Positions 59,301 through 61,650 of a stretch of DNA of 64,000 bases are shown in pieces. This DNA comes from Stictocephala bisonia (Eukaryota > Arthropoda > Insecta > Hemiptera > Membracidae). Position 1 is the stretch's first letter. Every line of letters begins with the position of its first letter. The notes under the pieces were generated by a model. That model had not been told where the DNA came from. It saw only the letters and a program-made list of their open reading frames with translations, and made no database searches. The stretch covers positions 1 to 64,000 of the forward strand of contig JAQJVL010002672.1 of the NCBI GenBank assembly GCA_035578905.1, in the 5' to 3' direction. Position numbers and translations under genes: made by a program.

Positions 59301-59850
59301 CTTATCAATTTCAAGATCATGCAGACATTACAAAATTAGGAGTTTCAACTTTGACTGGACATTTTAATTCAACAAACAAACAAAAATATTATTCGGTGGT
59401 ACCTAAAAACATTACTTTGCTGTACAATAAATACAAACATATTTATTTTCTTCTCATCAAATATATATATACAATACAGTATAGTACACATTTTATTTCA
59501 CTCCCTTTTGTTTTATTCTTGGTTGTCAACAATTACATTACAACTAATCTTGACTCCATTTGTACAAATTGGACAGTTAATTGGGAATTTACACTTGTGT
59601 ACAGACATTCATAACTAACCCAACAAAAAGATAATTTCCATTTAAATTTTTAAAGTTATGCTAATTGAGTGTTTTGTCTGTTTTTGTTGACAGGTTTTAC
59701 CTGAGTACCAAGCACAGTTGGCTCAGCAAGCAAGGGTGGCAGAACCCAGGGATGCCATGTCAGACATTTTTGCCCGTTATGACTTTATAGAGACGTCATA
59801 CCATTTCTTCTGTCAAAAGATTGATTTGCACCTCAGTGATGACCCAGGAA
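20270..59850 (+). CDS. Bridge-like lipid transfer protein 3 family (UHRF1BP1/UHRF1BP1L-like), 5' part, six exons
   Basis: The coding parts are 20270-20313, 35535-35736, 44652-44843, 50240-50465, 57921-58087 and 59694-59850, giving 329 codons plus one base. Every intron is GT-AG and the phases (2, 0, 0, 1, 0, 1) join without conflict. The product starts MVSLIKNQILKHLSRYTKNL, the chorein-N start of the VPS13-like bridge proteins. It continues with ELPSWLRLTSAWCNKVSFRI, KLKSVPIYL, WKVGDLRQTKL, ALLLDDLLWVLTDSQLKAAL and KIDLHLSDDPG, in the order seen in vertebrate UHRF1BP1L. Such proteins carry phospholipids along a hydrophobic groove at membrane contact sites and act with endosomal tethering factors; this role is inferred from the family. 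The remaining exons lie beyond the window. The introns hold most of the transposons. Confidence 0.9.
20314..21120 (+). other. Intron 1, proximal part
   Basis: AT-rich intron sequence with no recognised element. Confidence 0.5.
21127..21400. repeat. Interspersed repeat family C, copy 1
   Basis: Near-identical to 23043-23300 from TATAAATTATACTGTA through CTCCTGCCGCTAGAATCGCT and CATATTATACATTTTTTAGA. No coding content. It shares only a short TAGTTTCCCTGGCTATT-like core with family A. Confidence 0.85.
21460..22461. mobile_element. piggyBac-type MITE (TTAA-flanked)
   Basis: TTAA lies at 21456-21459 and 22462-22465. The inner ends are CCTTTTCAGTGCC and, as reverse complement, CCCTTTCAGTTCC. GCAAATTGCCGGC near the left end and the reverse complement of GCCCGGCAATTTATG near the right end extend the inverted similarity. 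The 1002-bp interior is AT-rich and non-coding, so it would need a transposase in trans. Confidence 0.75.
22640..22880 (-). pseudogene. LINE reverse transcriptase fragment
   Basis: The minus strand reads YLSGHRQCVKFENGDLSNWR and, after a frame change, a degenerate PQGSVIGPLL. This is the motif pair found in Jockey/RTE-like reverse transcriptases just before the catalytic Y/FADD. Only about 70 codons remain. Confidence 0.65.
22975..23033. repeat. Minisatellite, locus 2
   Basis: CCCACCCGCCCACCCATACA followed by a second partial CCCATACACATATAGTG unit. Same family as 13937-14066 and 29796-30010. Confidence 0.7.
23043..23300. repeat. Interspersed repeat family C, copy 2
   Basis: Matches 21127-21400 closely. 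It stops a few bases before the proposed 3' end of the Helitron at 23306, so the Helitron may have landed at its edge or inside it. Confidence 0.85.
23315..23329 (-). terminator. Helitron 3' terminal hairpin (candidate)
   Basis: A 6-bp perfect stem CCGATC/GATCGG with a 3-base loop, five bases before CTGG|T on the minus strand. Helitrons use such a hairpin near the CTRR end as a transposition stop signal. It is assigned by position and shape only. Confidence 0.5.
23711..25971 (-). pseudogene. Helitron Pif1-like DNA helicase domain
   Basis: A 658-codon open frame (23711-25687) extends upstream in the same sense to about 25970, past an in-frame TAA near 25696 and a frameshift. Walker A is FIDGPGGTGKTFIYKT (about 25110). 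The Walker B region reads IDIFLMGEAPML, where the family normally has DEAPM, so the Asp is replaced by Gly. GGDFRQCLPV, LTENMRV, FAMTIHKSQGQTF and LYVAFSRVKRR (motifs III-VI) are intact. The helicase unwinds DNA at the donor site during rolling-circle-like transposition. The lost Walker B Asp and the upstream stop argue against activity. Confidence 0.9.
26125..27234 (-). pseudogene. Helitron Rep (HUH nuclease) domain
   Basis: The minus strand reads DETIRGYDLRNLKFNALHFG (27190-27130) and then, after a frame change near 26900-26990, FPGSRRYYSEHFEDAMALVR and FGSPDFFITMTCNPDWPEI. The metal-binding HUH motif follows as RGLPHMHLLIIL (about 26650). The tyrosine segment near 26175-26140 reads VKYL-stop-KYIYKGHD, so a TAG falls inside the catalytic block. 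The HUH/Tyr enzyme nicks and rejoins single strands at the element ends. The layout is intact but the frame is not. Confidence 0.88.
27238..29190 (-). pseudogene. Helitron N-terminal region with 23-residue repeats
   Basis: It starts MPGGRPPKRRKFNFNKNEPP at 29190, basic and AT-hook-like, followed by an acidic low-complexity part. After a frameshift near 28800 comes a charged segment with about six tandem 23-residue units of the type NAETPEERSQRLDDMRQRNS (28680-28270), likely helical. Then comes a Cys-containing segment (VACVHCGALHFPEE) like the zinc-binding region before Rep in animal Helitrons. After another frameshift near 27930, RGIYTYIANGQVYHKINA leads into SNEVCAVV and RGKSVQIM, the helitron-like N-terminal domain. 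It ends at a stop at 27238, just before the Rep segment. Confidence 0.8.
29300..29790. other. Intron 1, near the Helitron 5' end
   Basis: No gene. It must contain the Helitron 5' terminus if the element is complete. GTAGGCGTGGCTAATATG near 29500 is a candidate internal terminal motif, but the exact TC end could not be fixed. Confidence 0.35.
29796..30010. repeat. Minisatellite, locus 3
   Basis: Five to six units of about 36 bp with the core ACTGTACGTGTATGGGTGGG, inverted relative to locus 1. Because the unit is a multiple of three, both strands show open frames of 12-residue repeats; these are not genes. Confidence 0.9.
30015..31568. other. Intron 1, nothing recognised
   Basis: AT-rich sequence with no element ends or protein-like frames. 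Confidence 0.5.
31577..34862 (+). mobile_element. hAT element, complete, with perfect TIRs and target duplication
   Basis: The ends are CAAGGGCGGATCCAG (31577-31591) and its exact reverse complement (34848-34862). TAATAATG flanks both sides exactly (31569-31576 and 34863-34870), an 8-bp duplication as expected for hAT. G-rich and C-rich subterminal runs lie just inside each end. The single transposase gene inside is open across two exons. Perfect TIRs and target duplication indicate a recent insertion. It lies in the sense orientation in intron 1 of the BLTP3-like gene. Confidence 0.95.
32013..34637 (+). CDS. hAT transposase (TTF zinc finger, DUF4371-like, C-terminal dimerisation), two exons
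   Basis: Exons are 32013-34269 and 34453-34637, with a GTAAGT donor at 34270 and an AACAG acceptor ending at 34452. The joined frame is 813 codons and restores ATAERSFSTLRKLKSW, the hAT dimerisation signature. The N-terminus starts MDRYLVKRPKLD. A TTF-type zinc finger follows, with HFEKYPWLVFSE and FCKFCAVLC. Catalytic segments are IIFDESTDASHTSQLS (first Asp) and GIGCDGCTVNMSDMRGAV (second). CGCSNHALNLA and CETRWVERH follow. Relatives are annotated as zinc finger MYM-type 1-like or 52 kDa repressor-like proteins. It would bind the TIRs and catalyse cut-and-paste transposition. No stop or frameshift was seen. Confidence 0.9.
34985..35057 (+). repeat. Interspersed repeat family B, copy 2 (partial)
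   Basis: Shares GGTCACTGGTGGTGGTTAGG with copy 1 (inverted) and AAGCCGTTGGTCCC with copy 3. Confidence 0.6.
35535..35736 (+). CDS. BLTP3-like exon 2
   Basis: The acceptor is CTTTCAG at 35534 and the donor is GTAAGT at 35737. It encodes residues 15-82, including YTKNLSADKINLSTFKGEGE and KLKSVPIYL, the core of the chorein-N domain. It enters in phase 2 and leaves in phase 0. Confidence 0.92.
35820..36065 (+). repeat. SINE-like family A, copy 4
   Basis: Plus copy containing GACACTACTAGAGAGGTCTG, TTAGCTCGGCCAAATTAG (A-box-like) and TCCCTTAGTTGCCCTGGCTA. It lies just downstream of exon 2 in intron 2. Confidence 0.85.
36070..36530. other. Intron 2, nothing recognised
   Basis: AT-rich, up to the TTAA that borders the first piggyBac. 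Confidence 0.5.
36796..39022 (-). mobile_element. Tigger/pogo element nested in piggyBac 1
   Basis: The left end is CAGTAGAACTTGGATAATTC after TA (36794-36795). The right end is the reverse complement of CAGTAGAACTTGGATAATTA followed by TA (39023-39024). ATTCGAA/TTCGAATTA motifs repeat inside both ends. TA duplication and these TIRs are typical of Tc1/mariner-superfamily pogo elements. The length is 2227 bp. It interrupts the region between the left TIR of piggyBac 1 and the end of its ORF, so it is the younger insertion. Confidence 0.92.
37133..38586 (-). pseudogene. Tigger/pogo transposase (CENP-B-like HTH plus DDE_1), broken
   Basis: It starts MASTSKPRVQYKTITFHEKM at 38586, a CENP-B-type helix-turn-helix that includes VMKKCDIAKKYGIAPNTVST. 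After a frame change near 38330 comes CKWFKQAQDMNIPLSGPLV, then stops near 38260, 38250 and 38130, then NIFNVNETGLFFK. The family's DETG is NETG here, so the first catalytic Asp is lost. A further stop near 37940 precedes the long open part (37133-37918), with ILFVDNCTAHN (second Asp) and SVVQPMDQGIIKNFK (third Asp). A Glu/Asp-rich C-terminus follows. The enzyme is inactive by several independent lesions. Confidence 0.88.
39148..40986 (-). pseudogene. piggyBac 1 transposase, frameshifted
   Basis: The acidic N-terminus MLNNDSGPDDDSGSESDENV starts at 40986. A central part (40642-40230) ends at a frameshift in an A-rich run near 40230, and a long C-terminal frame ends at 39148. The DDD catalytic residues are all present: YLTIDEQLLSFRGRCPFK, NITMDNWFSS and KGGVDTFDQM. 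The C-terminal cysteine-rich (RING/PHD-like) domain, CGTCPYQKRR ... CVSCDTPFCLEHQGDMCKTC, binds TTAA-end DNA in this family. Frameshifts near 40620-40740 and 40230 are the only obvious damage. The enzyme excises precisely at TTAA. Confidence 0.9.
41391..41575 (+). other. Unassigned protein-like open segment
   Basis: The plus strand is open for about 60 codons, including CLDIIKQQNEVPENLEQNAL and ELVDPVKYLAFVPAIFNI. The composition looks more like a real protein than the surrounding AT-rich DNA. No family is recognised and no splice sites fit the host gene. It may be a transposon scrap. Confidence 0.2.
41665..42750. other. Intron 2, nothing recognised
   Basis: AT-rich without protein-like frames or repeat ends. 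Confidence 0.5.
42754..42905 (+). repeat. Interspersed repeat family B, copy 3
   Basis: Contains TTAAGCCGTTGGTCCCCAGG and TTAAGTGTTAGAGAGGGCTT, then GGTAAAATAAGA. It matches copy 1 (inverted) over about 70 bp and copy 2 over its start. Confidence 0.75.
42910..43315. other. Intron 2, nothing recognised
   Basis: No gene or repeat partner found. Confidence 0.5.
43318..43470 (-). repeat. SINE-like family A, copy 5 (partial)
   Basis: The minus strand shows the CCAAACCATGTTGTATTGGT-complement block and the AGCTAA/AAAAACAGACC block of family A, with more divergence than other copies. The CCTTAGTTGCCCTGG core is missing. Confidence 0.6.
43475..44180. other. Intron 2, nothing recognised
   Basis: No gene or repeat partner found. 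Confidence 0.5.
44185..44475 (-). repeat. SINE-like family A, copy 6 (fullest copy)
   Basis: As the reverse complement it runs from GACACTACTAGAGAAGTCTG through AGCTGAAAATCAGACCAACA, ATGGTTCGGATCCCA (close to the tRNA B-box GGTTCGANTCC) and CCTTAGTTGCCCTGGCTATT. It ends in CCCATATCTTGACGATCGGC and an AT-rich tail. This is the longest copy, about 290 bp. Confidence 0.85.
44652..44843 (+). CDS. BLTP3-like exon 3
   Basis: The acceptor is GGTTTGCAG ending at 44651 and the donor is GTATAG at 44844. It encodes residues 83-146, SLDEVHINIETCEELRSMSS onward to NMVNVKFTSPAFTASVQ. It matches the family segment that follows the IYL/ICL end of exon 2. Phase 0 on both sides. Confidence 0.92.
45035..47670 (-). 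mobile_element. DNA transposon with DUF7869-type transposase and 25-bp TIRs
   Basis: Perfect 25-bp TIRs start GAATGGCTCCCGCCAAAAAC (45035-45059) and are inverted at 47646-47670. AATT lies on both sides (45031-45034 and 47671-47674), a candidate 4-bp target duplication, though the palindromic AATT could instead be part of the TIR. AACGTTTTTG motifs recur subterminally near 45300 and 47490. One minus-strand transposase gene fills the interior. The superfamily is not certain; Sola-like elements also have 4-bp duplications. Confidence 0.85.
45612..47475 (-). CDS. Transposase-like protein of the DUF7869 type, two exons, one probable break
   Basis: Exon 1 (47475-47293) encodes MASPGSTTLTPSDKDRLNKS and a basic stretch, with a GTGAGT donor. 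Exon 2 starts at 46977 after TTTGCAG and reads ERVCKCQFNCGQFKVEYIQ, a Cys-rich finger. A frameshift and stop lie near 46870-46900, after which the frame is open to 45612. Conserved blocks are IFNTQFNLRFGLPRSDTCEV, CVDLQQVLCCP, YQRQLSCYNFCI, LWDETKGKRGSAEVASA, IIWSDRCVGQNNNWK, TTGHSFLPCDREFALIERKK and VPHQWVEV. The D, D and E/D residues in VDLQ, SDRCVGQN and GHSFLPCD are the likely catalytic set (inferred). Proteins of this type are abundant in arthropod genomes, usually annotated as uncharacterised. Confidence 0.75.
47707..48060 (-). pseudogene. Mariner-type transposase C-terminal fragment
   Basis: The minus strand reads HNILRQPLYSPDIASCDFWL, then FPKLKIPLK, CFWKWKERRQK and GEYFDWDQI. YSPDIASCDFWLFPKLK is the last catalytic segment (PD) of mariner transposases of the SETMAR-like group. 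GAGGTCTGTCCATAAAGTAT at 47732 marks the end region of such elements. The N-terminal two thirds are missing. One stop interrupts the frame. Confidence 0.75.
48070..50105. other. Intron 3, nothing recognised
   Basis: Mixed composition, with a somewhat GC-richer part at 48470-49260. No protein-like frame, terminal repeat or match to the window's repeat families was seen. Confidence 0.5.
50112..50195 (+). pseudogene. Degenerate tandem copy of the start of BLTP3-like exon 4
   Basis: This block aligns with 50211-50294 at a constant offset of 99 bases, covering the acceptor region and about the first 18 codons. The copy keeps an AG (TTATTTAG|ATTTTG at 50140). It would read ILLIVAQSKRRHWVL and then a TGA at 50186-50188. 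It has no donor. It is a local duplication that would truncate the protein if its acceptor were used. Confidence 0.65.
50240..50465 (+). CDS. BLTP3-like exon 4
   Basis: The acceptor is TTTGTTCAG ending at 50239 and the donor is GTAACA at 50466. It encodes residues 147-221, with PDWKVGDLRQTKLKEPKKGQ, ELEWQTVRIEAS and LPPLRLLTNCTRCRITIKKR, matching the family's DLR ... WQTLRIEA ... PLRLITN pattern. It enters in phase 0 and leaves in phase 1. Confidence 0.92.
50466..51850. other. Intron 4, nothing recognised before the tandem array
   Basis: AT-rich, with no gene or recognised mobile element. Confidence 0.5.
51853..52404. repeat. Tandem repeat, 6 copies of a 92-bp unit
   Basis: The motif GTACCATGCACAGTA recurs at 51861, 51953, 52045, 52137, 52229 and 52321, each 92 bases apart. 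Copies differ at only a few positions (for example AATTGTG/ATTTGTG and AGTAGTC/AGTACTC), so the array is young. Each unit ends TTTAGTTAAC; the last TTAA is the left border proposed for piggyBac 2. No spacers, so it is not CRISPR-like. Confidence 0.97.
52653..54038 (-). mobile_element. Mariner-like (Tc1/mariner superfamily) element with about 110-bp TIRs, nested in piggyBac 2
   Basis: It is flanked by TA (52651-52652 and 54039-54040). Both ends begin CAGGGTTTCCGAAAAAGAAT and the inverted match runs about 110 bp with few differences, through GAATGGGTGTAA and CAAGATATTTAAACG. It is 1386 bp long and carries one transposase pseudogene. It sits between the left end and the ORF of piggyBac 2, so it inserted afterwards. 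The long, well-preserved TIRs suggest a moderately recent event. Confidence 0.93.
52772..53859 (-). pseudogene. Mariner-like transposase with two frameshifts
   Basis: The N-terminal helix-turn-helix region reads CVLWYAELKSFVSVKHRFRV, then DDKAIRRWFNQFCETGSV and a GRP linker (HSPGRPKTS). A frameshift near 53577 joins to RKRLRLHAYKIQLRHEIKPA. Catalytic segments are VLFSDEATFH, ILMQDGAPPHY and PRSPDLTP, giving three Asp residues with 36 residues between the second and third. A second frameshift near 52975 leads into MDFFLWGYVKNIVYAEKIRD and the end at WREIEYRFDICRGTNGAHIE. No clear start ATG was found; ATT stands where one would be expected. The exact mariner subfamily was not assigned. Confidence 0.88.
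54150..55778 (-). pseudogene. piggyBac 2 transposase, frameshifted
   Basis: The acidic N-terminus MLLENDDGMDYSSESEGTDI starts at 55778. Next come FSKEKKILVPLPEDNTPIGF and MPRDRFLLILRCLHLSDNQQ. All three catalytic Asp segments are present: CELSLDEGTVLWRGRL, HTLYMDNYYNSFPLA and YMKGVDRNDQMISYY. The C-terminal finger RCRQCAKEKKKNDD continues, after a frame change in an A-run, as CAQCPGEPELFALACFDKWH. Further frameshifts lie near 55010-54960, one in the G8/C8 run at 54952-54959, and between 55290 and 55350. The protein group differs from piggyBac 1, so the two are separate families. Confidence 0.88.
56100..56500. other. Intron 4, nothing recognised
   Basis: AT-rich between piggyBac 2 and a small inverted repeat. 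Confidence 0.5.
56501..56622. repeat. Inverted repeat hairpin, 37-bp arms (mini-MITE candidate)
   Basis: The left arm starts ACTAATAACTAAAGCTTCCG and continues GTAACAACCGCGTCAAG. The right arm is its reverse complement with two or three changes. The loop is about 48 bp. The whole 122-bp block can fold on itself. No partner copy was seen in the window. Confidence 0.8.
56630..57190. other. Intron 4, nothing recognised
   Basis: No gene or element recognised. Confidence 0.5.
57195..57855 (+). pseudogene. LINE reverse transcriptase C-terminal fragment with 3' tail
   Basis: The plus strand reads RIFMLQKKAVRIKSKLKCRD and SCRNAFKTSQLLTLPCFYIL, then QTILF, the region after the RT thumb in Jockey/RTE-like ORF2 (QKKAIRI ... 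LLTLP-x-x-YI). Stops follow. The 3' side carries TGTAAATTGTTCTTTGCAAT and ends near GAATTGAAT at 57853. The insertion is sense to the host gene and ends about 65 bases before exon 5. Confidence 0.7.
57921..58087 (+). CDS. BLTP3-like exon 5
   Basis: The acceptor is GGTTGTAG ending at 57920 and the donor is GTAAAA at 58088. The G from exon 4 plus AC gives Asp, then CFVMGCRLALLLDDLLWVLT and DSQLKAALCFIDSLSGLVKK. LLDDLLWVLTDSQLKA is the most conserved block of the family and fixes the identification. Residues 222-277; enters in phase 1 and leaves in phase 0. Confidence 0.95.
58088..58985. other. Intron 5, first part
   Basis: No gene or recognised mobile element. Confidence 0.5.
58990..59087 (-). 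repeat. SINE family A, tail only (copy 7)
   Basis: Matches the tail of copy 6 over AAGACGCCGATCGTCAAGAT and ATGGGCGAATATG. The reverse complement ends in an ATAAATAAATAAAAAA tail. The head is missing (5'-truncated). Confidence 0.8.
59095..59690. other. Intron 5, distal part
   Basis: AT-rich, leading to the exon 6 acceptor. An 87-codon plus frame at 59351-59614 has no recognisable content. Confidence 0.5.
59694..59850 (+). CDS. BLTP3-like exon 6
   Basis: The acceptor is TTGACAG ending at 59693 and the donor is GTAAGT at 59851. It encodes residues 278-329: VLPEYQAQLAQQARVAEPRD, then FARYDFIETSYHFFCQKIDL and HLSDDPG. It matches the family segment YFEKFDVKESSYH ... LDLHICDD. It leaves in phase 1. 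The next exon was not found before 64000. Confidence 0.9.
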
Positions 59851-61640
59851 GTAAGTGGCATGTATAGTTCAATTAAAATATGGAGGAACGACACGTAACC
59901 AGACCACTTACATTGTATGTTCTTTGATGTGTGGTGATTATGAAAAATCAAGATGCCAGGGTGTGGAACTTATGTTTCATTCCTCAAAAATGCTAAAAAC
60001 ACCCGTTTATTTAGGGTTTTGTGATAATCTAAATATTATCCTTCCAGTGCATGCATGGCGGACTCAGAATTCACACTTCTGAATAATAAATATTATGTAA
60101 AACTAATTATATCTATGCCTGTGGTTCCTAGTACGTTATCCCGTATCCTTAATAATCACATTAATTAGTTAGGAATAAAAGTGTACACTATTTAATGACA
60201 TTGTGTGATAATGAGGAGATTTTTAATGGGAATTTAAATTGATTGATTTTTTAAATATTAAGGTTCCTGTAAAATGATTTCTGGAAGACCAGCTGGTAAT
60301 TTATTACGCACTAGCAAAAGAGAGTGTGGAGAAATGGGAGTTAGCTTATAAAAAATGAGTTAAAAGTGGAAGTTAACTAACAAATCTGTTCACACCTACA
60401 GATACCACGTGTCTGAGGGCCGAGAGTCCAAACCAGTCACAGCAGTGTCACCAAGCTGGAGATAAGCCCAAATCCAGTCACTAAAAAAAGTCATTTCTGT
60501 GGTCGGTCAAACGAATGTTCAAGTCCTTTGTGCGCGGAAGCCGGGACGAACTGTCGACACGTACCGTACAAGGAAGTTCTGGAAGATCTGGTTGCACTTA
60601 ATTTAAAGGGGTTTTATCAAAGAAAAATTAAATTTTGAATAGAGTTTAAAATTAGTAAAAAATTAAGATATGACACAAACTAATATGCTGAGAATGTTAT
60701 AGGAGCACCATAAGCCACAAAGTGTGGTGGGTTTGAACATGAGAACTTAAGACATAATGTCCATTTAGACTGAGAGAAGATGACTGACCCCTTCCTCGTG
60801 TTCAATGGTGAGGGGAGCAGAGTGTCTGTATTTGTACATCAATGGGGTTGCAACATGGTGGAAGGACTAATAGGTGTGCTCGTCCGCGAGGCCAAAATTG
60901 AACCGCTGCGCGCATGACGTCACATCGTGACGCCCGCTCCACCCGTGCCAAAGAGTTGCATTACATTATTGTGCCGTGCACTCTTTCATTCGTAACTAAG
61001 TGTTATGATTAAACATATATATTTCAGAACAAATAAAATAAAATCATCCAATATGTAAACTTTGTCTGGACATGTTGTAAAAGAAAAATAATGACGAAAA
61101 TCTTCAAAAATGAAAACAAAAGGCTACTTGGTATAACATTTTTCAAAAATTACTATTATAGTGTTTTCAATGTCCCAATTTTAAATTTTATTATGTTATT
61201 CTAAAACAAATACCTAATATTATCAATATTATTATAGTTATAATATAAAGGATTAATATCAAAAATTGAATAAAACACAAATAATTGTACACCACATAGT
61301 TTATTAAATGATAATATGAAAGTATTGCTTGACTATTAACAATATTAAATAGTAGTAATAGTTCAGTTGCCGCATGAATAAATATAAAACATAATTATAC
61401 AGTTATTTACAAAGGGAAAATATTTACAAACACAATAATAAAAAACTATTTTACAAATTTGTCAATTTTCTTCTTTTTTTGTTGGATCGCTTCTTTACAA
61501 CGTTTTTTTTATTGATGTGTTTCAACCGAATGTATATCCTTGTCAATATCAGTCTTTTCATATGATAAAAATAAAATAAATGTTTTATGGTAAATTGTTA
61601 CATAAAACATTTTTCACTGGAATGAAAAACACTTTTGAGT
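59851..61640. other. Intron 6 (open-ended), no exon recognised
   Basis: AT-rich overall, with a more GC-balanced part at 60380-60970 that includes GCGCGCATGACGTCACATCG near 60911. No continuation of the BLTP3-like protein was found. The 3' terminus of the P element probably lies here but was not located. Confidence 0.4.
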
Positions 61641-61650
61641 AAGTAAGAGT

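Noticed and set aside
59351..59614. 87-codon plus-strand frame in intron 5
   Set aside because: AT-driven composition, not in phase with BLTP3-like exons, no conserved motif.
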